63,784 nucleotides of DNA from an uncultured Acidobacteriaceae bacterium (GTDB lineage: Bacteria; Acidobacteriota; Terriglobia; Terriglobales; Acidobacteriaceae). Of the stretch, positions 27,731 through 36,107 are shown in pieces. The first letter of the stretch is position 1, and each line of letters begins with the position of its first letter. The notes beneath the pieces were generated by a model. It did not search any database. It saw only the letters and a list, made by a program, of their open reading frames with translations, and had not been told where the DNA came from. The position numbers were made by a program, and so were the translations under genes. The stretch is taken from NCBI GenBank assembly GCA_903849645.1, contig CAINJJ010000007.1, positions 1-63,784 on the forward strand, read 5' to 3'.

Positions 27731-27757
27731 CCCGGCGGGAGCCTGCGCGGCTCCTGC

Positions 27758-29101
27758 CTACTTCAGCAGGTCCAGCGCCATGGCGGTCATCGCCGTCACC
27801 CCGGTGTTGATGGTTGGCGCGTACTCCGGCGCAAACAGCGGCGAGTGCATGGCCGGCAACGGCACGCCCATCTCTTTGGCGTGCGTCAGCTTCTCGGGAT
27901 TCGCCGCGCCCAGCCAGAACATCACGCCCGGAATCTTCCCGCCCAGCTGAAAGACGCCCACATCCTCAGAGCCCATGCTGGCCTCCGTTGTTTCCACGTG
28001 ATCGGCGCCAAGCTGCGCAGCTGCGGCGGCGCGCACTCGCTCGGCAAGCGCGGGGTCGTTCGAATTGACGGGCGCAATCTCCGTCTTGCTCACCGTAACA
28101 ACGGGCATGCGGTCCTGCGGCACGTTGTAAGCAACGGCTACCCCTTCCGCGGTTCGCCGCACGGCTTCAATGATCTGGTCGCGGACCTTGTCAGAGTACG
28201 TGCGCAGCGTCAGCGCCATCGTCACTTCTTCACTGATGATGTTGCGCTTCTGTCCACCGTGGATGGTGCCGACAGTCAGCACCGCGGGCTGCTGTGGATC
28301 CACCTGCCGGGCCACGATGGTCTGCGCCAGCAGCACAAACTCCGCCGCCATCACAATGGGATCCTTGCTGCGCTGCGGCTGCGAGCCGTGCGCGCCCACA
28401 CCGCGCATCGTCACATCAATGCTCGTCGAGCTTGCGTTGAGCGGGCCGCCCTTCAGCGCGATGGAGCCGGCAGCGTAACCCGAGTTGTCGTGCTCGGCCA
28501 GAATAAAGTCCGGGCGCCCGAACCGCTCGTAGAGGCGGTCGGCCAGCATGGCGCGCGCCCCGTCGATGGTCTCCTCCGATGGCTGCCCAATCAGCACCAC
28601 CGTCCCGTGCCACGCCGCCTTGCGCGCCGCCAGCTCGCGCGCCGTGCCCAGCAGCACGGTCATGTGGATGTCGTGTCCGCAGGCGTGCATCACGCCCACA
28701 TCCTGCCCCTGCGGATTCACTGCCCGCACGGTGGACGCGTAATCAAGCCCCGTCTTCTCTTCCACCGGCAGCGCGTCCATATCCGCGCGCACCAGCAGCC
28801 GCGGCCCCGCGCCGTTCTCCAGCACCGCCACCACTCCATACGCCTGCGAGCCGTCCTCGTACCGGCCCACGCGCTCCGTTACGCTGTACCCCAGCTTGCG
28901 CAGCTCCGCCGCCACAAAGGCCGATGTCTTCTCCTCGTGGTGAGAGAGTTCGGGAGTGCGGTGCAGGTGCTTGTAGGTCTCGGTCAGCGCGGGCAACTGG
29001 CCCCGGACGGATGCGGCGAGATCCGCCGCGGCGGGGCTCTGCGCGGCCAGCGGCAGGACGCCGAGAGTCATCACAACACAGGCGTAAAAGCGAACATGCA
29101 T
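27758..29101 (-). CDS. Exported M20 family amidohydrolase/peptidase
   Basis: 447 residues with a signal peptide (about 1-21). Metal and catalytic motifs of the M20D aminoacylase group are intact: RADMDALPVEE at 105-115 and HACGHDIH at 139-146, followed by GQPSEE with the general-base glutamate. The group hydrolyses N-acyl amino acids or related amides using two metal ions. It is convergent with the serine hydrolase (27 nt between stops) and divergent from a membrane methyltransferase. Substrate unknown. Confidence 0.9.
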   Translation of the reverse strand: MHVRFYACVVMTLGVLPLAAQSPAAADLAASVRGQLPALTETYKHLHRTPELSHHEEKTSAFVAAELRKLGYSVTERVGRYEDGSQAYGVVAVLENGAGPRLLVRADMDALPVEEKTGLDYASTVRAVNPQGQDVGVMHACGHDIHMTVLLGTARELAARKAAWHGTVVLIGQPSEETIDGARAMLADRLYERFGRPDFILAEHDNSGYAAGSIALKGGPLNASSTSIDVTMRGVGAHGSQPQRSKDPIVMAAEFVLLAQTIVARQVDPQQPAVLTVGTIHGGQKRNIISEEVTMALTLRTYSDKVRDQIIEAVRRTAEGVAVAYNVPQDRMPVVTVSKTEIAPVNSNDPALAERVRAAAAAQLGADHVETTEASMGSEDVGVFQLGGKIPGVMFWLGAANPEKLTHAKEMGVPLPAMHSPLFAPEYAPTINTGVTAMTAMALDLLK

Positions 29102-29219
29102 GGCTGTTTCCTTGCAACTGGTTTGGGAAGCCGATTCTGCGCCAGCCTAGCACACCCGCCTCGCAGCCGAAGGCCGCCGCCCCGCCCGGATGGTACACTC
29201 CCCCTTCAGGGAGTCCCGC

Positions 29220-29960
29220 ATGGGCGCAACAAAAATCGAGTTCCGGCTCCGCGTGCTGGTGATGGTGGTCCTCATCTCCATCGGCTACTGGGCGCCGTGG
29301 ACCCTCTACTGGGGCATCGCCACGCGGACCCCGCTGCTGGAGTGGCTGGCCCTGGAGTCGAGCCGCCTCGGCCTGATGCCCTTCCCCCTCGCCTCCCCGC
29401 TCGCGGTGGCCCTGGCCGCCCTGGTGGCCGCCGTGGGCGCCGTCCTGCGCCTCTGGGGAACCGCCTACCTCGGTGCATTCACCGTCAACTCCGGCGAAAT
29501 GAAGGCCGGCGCGGTCCTTGCCGACGGCCCCTACCGCTACCTGCGCAACCCGCTCTACCTTGGCACCTGGTGCATGTTTGCGGCCATGGCCTTCCTCATG
29601 CCCGCCACCGGCGCCCTCGTCGCCATGCCCCTGCTCACGCTCTTCCTGCTGCGCCTCATCTTCGGCGAGGAGGCCTTCCTCGCCGCCCAGCTCGGCCAGG
29701 CCTACCAGGACTACCTCCGCGCCGTGCCCCGCCTTCTCCCCCGCCTCCGGCCCGGCATTGCGCCAGGCGGATGCACGCCGCACTGGCTGCGCTCCCTGAC
29801 CTCGGAGCTCAACGCCATCGGCGTCTTCGTCACTCTCGCCTTCTTCTCCTGGTCCTACAACAACGACCTCATGGTTCGGGGCGTCATCATCAGCTTCGGC
29901 GTCTCCATCGTCGCCCGCGCCCTGCTGCCCGGCCTCCGCACCGAAACCCCGCCCGCATAA
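29220..29960 (+). CDS. Isoprenylcysteine carboxyl methyltransferase-like membrane protein
   Basis: 246 residues with about six membrane segments. The AdoMet-binding signature of the ICMT/PEMT group is DGPYRYLRNPLYLGTWCM, followed by GEEAFLAAQLGQAYQDYL. In bacteria these proteins have varied, mostly unknown methylation targets. The motif normally lies close to the C-terminus; here about 65 further residues follow, with a PRLLPRLRP segment and another hydrophobic stretch. ATG at 29220 is chosen over a frame extending to 29190 because AGGGAG lies about 7 nt upstream. Confidence 0.8.
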   Translation: MGATKIEFRLRVLVMVVLISIGYWAPWTLYWGIATRTPLLEWLALESSRLGLMPFPLASPLAVALAALVAAVGAVLRLWGTAYLGAFTVNSGEMKAGAVLADGPYRYLRNPLYLGTWCMFAAMAFLMPATGALVAMPLLTLFLLRLIFGEEAFLAAQLGQAYQDYLRAVPRLLPRLRPGIAPGGCTPHWLRSLTSELNAIGVFVTLAFFSWSYNNDLMVRGVIISFGVSIVARALLPGLRTETPPA

Positions 29961-29972
29961 CCCCCGCGCACA

Positions 29973-30013
29973 AAAAAGCAGAGGGGAGGAGCCATCGGCT
30001 CCTCCCCTCTGCC
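29973..30013 (-). terminator. Terminator of the HU gene (probably bidirectional)
   Basis: A perfect 16-bp stem (29979-29994 with 29998-30013) with a 3-nt loop is followed on the minus strand by six T residues (29973-29978). It lies 15 nt past the HU stop and 18 nt past the convergent methyltransferase stop. Confidence 0.88.
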
Positions 30014-30028
30014 CTGCACTGCGAAATG

Positions 30029-30325
30029 CTACTTCTTGGTGGGGGCGATGACGTCCTTGGCGGCCTTGGCCACGCGGAACTTCACCACGGTCTTGGCCTT
30101 GATCTTGATGGCGGCGCCCGTCTGCGGGTTGCGGCCGATGCGCGCCTTGCGCTCCGCCTTCACCAGCCGGCCGATGCCGGGGATCACGAACACGCCGTTC
30201 TTCTTGGTTTCCTTGATGGCCGTCTCAGCCAGCAGGTCCAGGAAGGCCGCGGCTTGCTTGTTGGTCAGTTGTTGCTTCTCGGCCAGAAGCCGCGTCAGGG
30301 CGGTCTTGGTCAGTCCAGTAGCCAT
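30029..30325 (-). CDS. HU family DNA-binding protein
   Basis: 98 residues, full length. HU dimers bend and compact DNA. The sequence has the expected order: helical dimer core (MATGLTKTALTRLL, LLAETAIKETKKNG), the PGIGRLVKAERKARIGRNPQTG beta-arm region with the intercalating Arg-Asn-Pro tip, and a basic end. A ribosome-binding GAAGGAGAA lies about 6 nt upstream. The leader contains an inverted repeat and, further up, phased A/T tracts. Confidence 0.95.
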   Translation of the reverse strand: MATGLTKTALTRLLAEKQQLTNKQAAAFLDLLAETAIKETKKNGVFVIPGIGRLVKAERKARIGRNPQTGAAIKIKAKTVVKFRVAKAAKDVIAPTKK

Positions 30326-30485
30326 GTGATGTTCTCCTTCTGGGCTTGCCCTTGGGGCAGCCGGTGTTGCCTGGGAATCCGCCGCGAAATGCGTACCGCA
30401 TGGAGGGAGTGCGACCGAGGCAACGCTTGCACGAAACCCCTGTATTCATGCGGGTTCTTCAGAACCCCGTCGATGGTTACCTTGC

Positions 30486-30505
30486 GACTTTGAGCGAGCA
30501 AAGTC
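30486..30505 (-). promoter_or_regulatory. Inverted repeat overlapping a TTGACT hexamer upstream of HU
   Basis: GACTTTG (30486-30492) and CAAAGTC (30499-30505) form a 7-bp inverted repeat with a 6-nt spacer. On the minus strand it begins inside TTGACTTTG, a good -35 match, but the -10 17 nt on (CAAGGT) is weak. It may be an operator or promoter. Confidence 0.35.
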
Positions 30506-30541
30506 AATGGCAAATTCCCGATTTCCACAATATTCTTGGGG

Positions 30542-30595
30542 TTTTGTGCCACTTTTGTCGATTTTACCCCGTTTTTGGCCTGTTTTAGCCGCTTT
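30542..30595. other. Six phased A/T tracts (predicted bent DNA)
   Basis: T tracts of 3-5 start at 30542, 30553, 30562, 30572, 30583 and 30593; centres are 9 to 11 bp apart (mean about 10.1). Shorter A/T runs continue the phase back to about 30512. Tracts in register with the helical repeat curve DNA. The segment lies 217-270 bp upstream of the HU start. Confidence 0.75.
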
Positions 30596-30626
30596 ATTAC
30601 CCGTCCGCCCCCAGCCCCCAGCCGCC

Positions 30627-31373
30627 TCAGTGCAGCCCGAAGAGCACCTTTTTCTTTGCCCCCGCCGTTGCAGCAATCGGCCCGTTCAGCGCGTCCACCA
30701 CCGGCGCCGCCAGCCGGAAATGGCGGATGATCGTCGCCGCGAGCCCCGCGTCGAGAGCCGCCTCGGGCGCCAGCGTCGCGCTCAGCCCCCACTGCTTGCA
30801 CTTGATCAGGTCCATCGCCGGGTGCTCCGCCGGAAACCCCTTCGGCGGTCGCGTCAGAGCGCTGCCTTCAAATTCGGTAAATGCCTTCCGCAGAGCAGGC
30901 CTCCGCAGGAGCTTGCGGAACTCCTCGTGGTTCTCCAGCAGCCAGTGGCGGATGGCCGCCAGTTGGTCCTTCTCCGGCATATACGCCCCGGCGGCGATAA
31001 TCACTTCCCTGGCGCTGATGTGGAAGTAGTATCCCGCCCCCGAGGTCTTCTCCAGCTCGCGGTGCGCCCACCACGCCGCCACGTGCGTCTTGTAGGGCTT
31101 CTTGTCGTTGCTGAACCGCGTGTCGCGGTAGATGCGGAAGAGGCACTTCTCCGCCGGCCGCACATGGTCCGGCGCAAAGTCCGTCATCGCGTCCGTCACC
31201 TTGCGGATGATGGCCAGCATCGGCTCCTTCAGCTCCGCCTCGTAGACAGCCTTGCGCTCGTTGAACCACTCCCGGTCGTTGTTCCTCTCAAGCCCCCGCA
31301 GGAACTTGAAAGCCTCAGGCCGCAAACAGGCAAGCGCAGCCGGTGCAGCAGCAGGTTTCGTCTTGGTCGCCAT
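30627..31373 (-). CDS. DUF2461 (TIGR02453 family) protein
   Basis: 248 residues, cytoplasmic. It matches the TIGR02453/DUF2461 family, widespread but without known function: FLRGLERNNDREWFNERKAVYE near the N-terminus, then FRIYRDTRFSNDKKPYKTH and GAGYYFHIS. The frame extends to 31451, but the ATG at 31373 gives a normal family N-terminus after a short Lys/Ala leader. It is upstream of HU on the same strand, separated by 301 bp, so it probably has its own transcript. Confidence 0.88.
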   Translation of the reverse strand: MATKTKPAAAPAALACLRPEAFKFLRGLERNNDREWFNERKAVYEAELKEPMLAIIRKVTDAMTDFAPDHVRPAEKCLFRIYRDTRFSNDKKPYKTHVAAWWAHRELEKTSGAGYYFHISAREVIIAAGAYMPEKDQLAAIRHWLLENHEEFRKLLRRPALRKAFTEFEGSALTRPPKGFPAEHPAMDLIKCKQWGLSATLAPEAALDAGLAATIIRHFRLAAPVVDALNGPIAATAGAKKKVLFGLH

Positions 31374-31598
31374 GGCAATCAAGAGTCTAACGCAGAACAC
31401 CGCGTCAAAGATGGCTTCCAGCGACCTGCGCAACGCCATCGCCATCGTCAAGAAACGAAGCCGTCAAACGAGCTGCGAACTGGACTCAGGCCATAGTGTG
31501 GACTGCACCGCCGTCTCTCCCGCCGCCCTCAAAAGGTTACAATCCAAGCGAAGCGCCGCGCCGCCGGATCCCCAAATACCCAGCAACAGAAGGACACC

Positions 31599-32759
31599 TT
31601 GGACTCCAAGCCCGCCGTCAGCCCCTTGCGGAATATGCCGCGAACCTCCGTCGCCATCTTCCTTGCCGCGGTCTTCTGCGTCATCGGCATCATCGGCTTT
31701 GCCATTGACATCCTCGATATGGGCAACCAGCAGCCCATTCGTTTTGTCACCGGCGTTCTGGCCGCAGGGTTGTTCGCCGTCTGCTATGCCTACTCCGGCT
31801 TGACCTTGCGGGGCAAGTTCTGGAAAGCGTTCTTCCCCCTCGTCTCTCTGCAGATACTCCTGTCCTTCTTCACCGCCAGCTGGTTTCCGGACCCGCCCTG
31901 GTCAGCGCAACCGTCCGTTGCCCAGTTCGCTCAGATCCATGACCGGCTCACGATCGATGCCCTTGGAACCATCCTTGGCGTGGGTCTGGGCTATGCGGGC
32001 TTCGTTTTCGTCTTTGTGAGCGAAGGCCGCCGCTATGTCAAAGCTCAGACGGAAAAGGCGGTACTCGACAGCGAGGTGGCCGCCGCGCGTGAGGTCCAGC
32101 AACTCATCCTGCCGGAGGCCGGCGAATCGTTCCCCGGCTTTGCCGTCGAATCGGTCTATCGTCCTGCCCAGCAGGTGGGGGGCGACTTCTTTCAGATTCT
32201 TCCCGCCGGCAACAACGGGTTGCTGATCGTGCTGGGCGATGTTGCCGGCAAGGGCCTGCCCGCCGCCATGCTGGTCTCCATGCTTATCGGTTCAATTCGC
32301 GTCCTGGCGGAGGACACCCACGACCCGGCCCTCATCCTTCGCAAGATGCACGACCGGCTCATGGGCCGGACCCGCGGCGGATTCTCCACGGCTCTCGCCG
32401 CCTTCATCGATGAAGATGGCCTGGTCACCGTCGCCAATGCGGGACATCTCTCCCCCTACCTCGACGGACGCGAAATCGAACTCCAGGGTGCTTTGCCGCT
32501 CGGCATCGTGAGCGGCACCGAATACGAGCCCATGCGCTTCCAGCTCCAGCCCGGCAGCCGCCTCACCTTCTACTCCGATGGGGTTGTCGAGGCGCAGAGC
32601 AAGACCGGCGAACTCCTCGGCTTTGACCGTGCCCAGGCAATGTCTCAGGAACCCGCCGCCGCCATCGTCAAAGCCGCCGTCGACTTCGGCCAGTCCGACG
32701 ACATCACCGTTGTGACCATAGAGCGCCTCGCGCTCGGCAATGCCACCGTCACCCCTTGA
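31599..32759 (+). CDS. Membrane-anchored PP2C-type (SpoIIE/RsbU) serine phosphatase
   Basis: 386 residues. Four membrane helices (about 17-38, 48-67, 76-94 and 121-140) precede a short coiled linker (about 145-170) and a SpoIIE phosphatase domain. Metal-binding motifs are GGDFFQI (194-200), GDVAGKG (213-219) and the C-terminal SDDITV, with NAGHLSP between. Such proteins usually dephosphorylate anti-sigma-antagonist (STAS) proteins in partner-switching pathways, with the membrane part as sensor. No STAS or RsbW-like gene is adjacent. The start is a TTG at 31599 with AGAAGGA about 5 nt upstream; Met13 is the alternative. Confidence 0.87.
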   Translation: MDSKPAVSPLRNMPRTSVAIFLAAVFCVIGIIGFAIDILDMGNQQPIRFVTGVLAAGLFAVCYAYSGLTLRGKFWKAFFPLVSLQILLSFFTASWFPDPPWSAQPSVAQFAQIHDRLTIDALGTILGVGLGYAGFVFVFVSEGRRYVKAQTEKAVLDSEVAAAREVQQLILPEAGESFPGFAVESVYRPAQQVGGDFFQILPAGNNGLLIVLGDVAGKGLPAAMLVSMLIGSIRVLAEDTHDPALILRKMHDRLMGRTRGGFSTALAAFIDEDGLVTVANAGHLSPYLDGREIELQGALPLGIVSGTEYEPMRFQLQPGSRLTFYSDGVVEAQSKTGELLGFDRAQAMSQEPAAAIVKAAVDFGQSDDITVVTIERLALGNATVTP

Positions 32760-32805
32760 AATGCGCCCCCGGGCCTTCGCCGCAAAGCTGACAGCCGGGT
32801 GCCTT

Positions 32806-32833
32806 AGGTCCCTCGCTCTTGGGGACCTGGGAA
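32806..32833. repeat. Hairpin with GGGACCTGGGAA arm after the phosphatase gene
   Basis: AGGTCCC (32806-32812) pairs with GGGACCT (32822-32828), and the arm continues as GGGAA. It resembles the hairpin at 16489-16530. It lies between the convergent phosphatase and ruvA genes and could also act in 3' end formation, though no T tract follows. Confidence 0.4.
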
Positions 32834-32885
32834 AGCACAAACCCCAAGCGAGCGAACAGCGAGCCGCTGGCCCCACCGCAGGTGG

Positions 32886-33476
32886 CTACCGGATCACCTT
32901 CAACGCCCCGCGGAACAGCCCGTCGAAGTCCCCGGCCAGCGCCTGCTCCTTGGCCACGGCCTGCTCGATGGCCTTCTCCGCCGCCGGCCGCTGATAGCCC
33001 AGGTTCACCAGCGCGGAGAGCACATCGTCCACCGCCGCGCCCTGCACGCTTGCCCGCACCGGCGCCACCGCAAAGTCGTCCAGCTTGTCCTTCAGCTCCA
33101 CCACCAGCCGCTCGGCCAGCTTCTTGCCCACGCCGGGAATCCGCGTCAGTTGTGCGTGGTCCTGCCCGCGAATCGCCTGCACGGTGCGCTCCGGGTTCAG
33201 TCCGCTCAGGATCTTGATGGCCAGCTTGGGCCCCACGCCCCCCACCGTGATCAGCCGCTCAAACAGCCGCTTCTCCTCGCGCTCCAGAAAGCCGTACAGT
33301 GCAATCTGGTCCTCGCTCACCTGCGTGTGGATGTGCAGCGCGGCCTCGCCGCCCACCGACGGCAGCGCCGTAAAGGTTGGCACCGAAATGGTGACGTCGT
33401 ACCCCACGCCCCCCGCCTCCACAATGGCCTGGCCGGGCTCCTTGAAAATCAGCTTTCCCCGCAAATGAGCGATCAT
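32886..33476 (-). CDS. ruvA: Holliday junction branch migration protein RuvA
   Basis: 196 residues. RuvA tetramers bind four-way junctions and load the RuvB helicase. The N-terminal OB domain starts MIAHLRGKLIFKEPGQAIVE, the helix-hairpin-helix pair includes LITVGGVGPKLAIKIL and LTRIPGVGKKLAERL, and domain III ends the protein (VDDVLSALVNLGYQRPAAEKAI). ruvB and ruvC are absent from the window. It starts 7 nt after the upstream kbl stop, so the two are probably co-transcribed. Confidence 0.97.
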   Translation of the reverse strand: MIAHLRGKLIFKEPGQAIVEAGGVGYDVTISVPTFTALPSVGGEAALHIHTQVSEDQIALYGFLEREEKRLFERLITVGGVGPKLAIKILSGLNPERTVQAIRGQDHAQLTRIPGVGKKLAERLVVELKDKLDDFAVAPVRASVQGAAVDDVLSALVNLGYQRPAAEKAIEQAVAKEQALAGDFDGLFRGALKVIR

Positions 33477-33483
33477 CGTGCTC

Positions 33484-34698
33484 CTATCCTAGAATCCCCA
33501 ACCGCTTCGCCACCCGCTCCAGCGTCTCCAGCGCCTGGTCCAGTTGCGCCTTTGTGTGCTCACTGGTCAAAATCGCCCGGATCCGCGCCTTCCCCTCCGG
33601 CACCGTCGGAAACGCAATCCCCGTCCCCATCACGCCCTCGTCAAACAGCGCCCGGCTAAACTCCATCGCCTTCCGCCCCTCGCCCACAATGATCGGCGTA
33701 ATCGGCGTCTCCGTGGCCGGCGTCGTCACCCCGCCGATGTTGAACCCCGCCCGCCGCAGCTCGCCCTGAAAATAGCGCGTATTGGCCCACAGCCGCTCGA
33801 TGCGCTCAGGTTCCTGCTCCAGGATGTCGAACGCCGCGATACACGTCGCCGCCACCGATGGCGGATGCGAGGTCGAAAACAGGAACGGCCGCGCCCGGTG
33901 ATACAAGTAGTCGATCAGGTCCCGCGACCCGCACACATATCCGCCCAGCGCGCCAATGGCCTTCGACAGCGTCCCCACCTGCACGTCCACCTTCCCGTGC
34001 ATCCCAAAGTGGTCCACTGACCCGCGCCCGTTGCGCCCCAGCACCCCCGAGGCGTGCGCGTCGTCCACCATCATGATGGCGCCGTGTTTCTCCGCCAGCG
34101 CGGCCAGCTTGTCCACCGGCCCAATGTCCCCGTCCATTGAAAACACGCCGTCCGTAATCACCAGCTTTTTCCCCGGCTCGCCCTCTACCTCCTGCAGCCG
34201 CTCCTCGCAGTGCTCCACGTCCTTGTGCCGGAACACCAGAATCTTTGCCCGCGACAGCCGCGCGCCGTCAATGATGCTGGCGTGGTTCAGCTCGTCCGAG
34301 AGAATGAAGTCCTCCTTGCCCAGGATGGAGCTCACCGTCCCCGCGTTGGCCGTGAAGCCGCTCTGGAAGACCACGCAGGCCTCAACGTTCTTGAACCGGG
34401 CGATCTTCTCCTCCAGTTCCATGTGGATGCGCATGGTTCCGGCGATGGTCCGCACCGCGCCCGACCCCACCCCGAAGGCCTTGGTTGCCGCCAGCGCCGC
34501 CTCTATCAGCCTGGGGTGGTTGGCCAGCCCCAGGTAGTTGTTGCTGGCCAGGTTGATTACCTGCCGCCCGTCGTAGTGGCACACCGGCGCCTGCTGGTCG
34601 TCCAGGATGCGCAGCTTGAAATGGGTCCCGTTGGCCCGCAGCTCATCGAGCGCGGCGGTCAGGTGGGCGAGTTGCGGGCGTGGAGCGGCGTCAGACAT
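33484..34698 (-). CDS. kbl: Glycine C-acetyltransferase (2-amino-3-ketobutyrate CoA ligase)
   Basis: 404 residues, alpha-oxoamine synthase family. It converts 2-amino-3-oxobutanoate and CoA to glycine and acetyl-CoA in threonine breakdown. The PLP lysine is Lys246 in GTLSKAIGALGGY, with DDAHASGV at 212-219 and the EACVVFQSGFTAN segment. 8-amino-7-oxononanoate synthase (BioF) is the close alternative, but the N-terminus and the NASNNYLG-like ASNNYLGLANHP favour Kbl. No tdh is adjacent. The frame runs upstream to 35115; ATG at 34698 with GAGGTGA 5 nt before it fits the family. Confidence 0.85.
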   Translation of the reverse strand: MSDAAPRPQLAHLTAALDELRANGTHFKLRILDDQQAPVCHYDGRQVINLASNNYLGLANHPRLIEAALAATKAFGVGSGAVRTIAGTMRIHMELEEKIARFKNVEACVVFQSGFTANAGTVSSILGKEDFILSDELNHASIIDGARLSRAKILVFRHKDVEHCEERLQEVEGEPGKKLVITDGVFSMDGDIGPVDKLAALAEKHGAIMMVDDAHASGVLGRNGRGSVDHFGMHGKVDVQVGTLSKAIGALGGYVCGSRDLIDYLYHRARPFLFSTSHPPSVAATCIAAFDILEQEPERIERLWANTRYFQGELRRAGFNIGGVTTPATETPITPIIVGEGRKAMEFSRALFDEGVMGTGIAFPTVPEGKARIRAILTSEHTKAQLDQALETLERVAKRLGILG

Positions 34699-34738
34699 GG
34701 CTTTCACCTCAACCAAAGAGCATAGCGCGGAAGAGGCA

Positions 34739-34781
34739 GGGACAAGGGACAGAGGGACGAAGGGACCAGGGGACAAGGGAC
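34739..34781 (+). repeat. Six GGGAC units with 7-8 nt period; G-quadruplex-like
   Basis: GGGAC begins at 34739, 34746, 34754, 34762, 34770 and 34777. Every GGG run is separated by 4-5 nt, so the plus strand meets the usual G3+N1-7 quadruplex pattern. It lies 41 nt upstream of kbl, on that gene's template strand, in the divergent region shared with the Ig-like gene. Confidence 0.8.
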
Positions 34782-34976
34782 GACGCGGCCCAATGGACAG
34801 CGGAACCGCCCTGGACGGAGTGACATTGGGGCCATGGGGGCATCCTTCCCTGCTCCCGCGCGTCCAAAGAAAGGGGCGGGCATGGCTCGGCAACGGCCCC
34901 GCCGGATACAATAAGGTTCTACGCTGCGTCATCCGGGTGATACGCAATTCTTTCTTGAGATTTGGAGCAGGTGCAC

Positions 34977-35951
34977 GTGAGAGGCTTGAACCGCCGCGGT
35001 CTGCGGCTTGAATGGGTGGCAGCACTGGGAATCGCCATGGCGATGCCCGCGTTGGCAGTGGCTGCGGAGAGTGCGCAGGGCCTGGCCACGCACACCAGGC
35101 TGACCGCGGAGACACGCGACCAGGCTGGACGCACGTTGGCTTCAGTGGCCGTCACCGTGCTGGACGACGACGGGCAGCCGGCAACGGGCGCGGTCGCCAT
35201 CACCGATCATGGCAAGCCCCTGGCAGGCGCGGCCCTCAACGCTGAGGGGCAGGCCAAGGTTGAGCTGACTCTGGCCGGTGGCGATCATCTGCTGCGCGCC
35301 GCCTACACGGGCGACGAGACCCGCCAGCTTTCCACTTCGGCAGCCACTTCCGTGCACGGCATGATCGACGCCGGGTCGCCGGACTTTCAAATCTCCGTCG
35401 CTCCCGCCACGCTTTCGCTCACCGCGGGGCAATCCGGCAGCGTTGTCGCCTCCGTGACCCCGGTCAATGGGGTCTCGCTGACCGCCCCCATGTTTGTCAC
35501 CCTCTCCTGCTCGGGATTCCCTGACCAGTCTTCGTGTAGCTTCACCCCGCAGACCGTCGAGATCCTGCCCAACGCCGTCGCCGCCTCCACCAGCACCCTG
35601 GTCATGACCACGCAGGCAGCCTCCTCCATCGCCTCCGCGCAGCCCGCGCCCCGCGACTCCAACCCCATCGCCTGGTCACTGGTGCTGCCTGGCATTCTCG
35701 GCCTCGGCGGACTCGCCTGGGGCGGCCGGAACCGCAGGTGGCTCCTCCGGCTCTCCCTCGTAGCCATGGTTGCCCTGGTCACCATGCTCGGCACCACGGG
35801 CTGCAACCCCCGCTACTACTACTTCAACCACGGGCCGCCCACCAACCCGGCCACGCCAACTGGCTCCTACACCCTTCATGTGACCGCACAGTCCAGCAAC
35901 GGCGTCACCGCCATTACCCACTCCACCACGCTGGGACTCACGGTCAAGTAG
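34977..35951 (+). CDS. Exported Ig-like domain protein
   Basis: About 324 residues. A hydrophobic export segment (WVAALGIAMAMPALAVAAES) is followed by one Ig-like beta-sandwich (about residues 35-120; GAVAITDHGKPLAGAALNAEG), a second beta-rich region, and a hydrophobic block WSLVLPGILGLGGLAWGG with RNRR and LLRLSLVAMVALVTML before a final beta region. Such proteins are frequent at acidobacterial cell surfaces; no ligand is known. Start choice: GTG at 34977 has GGAG 9 nt upstream; GTG 34971 and TTG 34962 are in frame and possible. Confidence 0.7.
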   Translation: MRGLNRRGLRLEWVAALGIAMAMPALAVAAESAQGLATHTRLTAETRDQAGRTLASVAVTVLDDDGQPATGAVAITDHGKPLAGAALNAEGQAKVELTLAGGDHLLRAAYTGDETRQLSTSAATSVHGMIDAGSPDFQISVAPATLSLTAGQSGSVVASVTPVNGVSLTAPMFVTLSCSGFPDQSSCSFTPQTVEILPNAVAASTSTLVMTTQAASSIASAQPAPRDSNPIAWSLVLPGILGLGGLAWGGRNRRWLLRLSLVAMVALVTMLGTTGCNPRYYYFNHGPPTNPATPTGSYTLHVTAQSSNGVTAITHSTTLGLTVK

Positions 35952-35976
35952 CCCGCTTCAACTGCATTCAACGCAT

Positions 35977-36022
35977 CGGGCCCCATGCGCCTCCCCCTCC
36001 TGGGAGAAGCGCATGGGGCCCG
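35977..36022 (+). terminator. Long hairpin after the Ig-like gene
   Basis: A perfect 14-bp stem (35977-35990 with 36009-36022) contains a second short stem CTCCC/GGGAG in its loop and is followed by GTTT. It lies 26 nt after the stop. Confidence 0.7.
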
Positions 36023-36107
36023 AAGTGTTTGCCGCGGCGGGGAAGCCGCTTCCTGGAGTCCGTTTCCGGTGGCATCGCCACACAGGCCGTCCCTCATGGC
36101 TTGAAAG

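Larger units (their letters stand above)
30326..30626. other. HU upstream region
   Basis: 301 bp between HU and the upstream gene on the same strand. It holds a small palindrome (30452-30467), an inverted repeat overlapping a TTGACT-like -35 (30486-30505), and a run of phased T tracts (30542-30595). No gene is seen. Confidence 0.6.

Noticed and set aside
27845..30493. An 882-codon plus-strand open frame
   Set aside because: It runs across an M20 peptidase gene, a methyltransferase gene and HU on different strands; Arg/His/Pro-rich and without motifs. A by-product of high GC.
34699..35115. N-terminal extension of kbl by 139 codons
   Set aside because: The extension crosses the GGGAC array and the divergent gene, and is low in complexity. 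The ATG at 34698 has a good ribosome-binding site and the family N-terminus.
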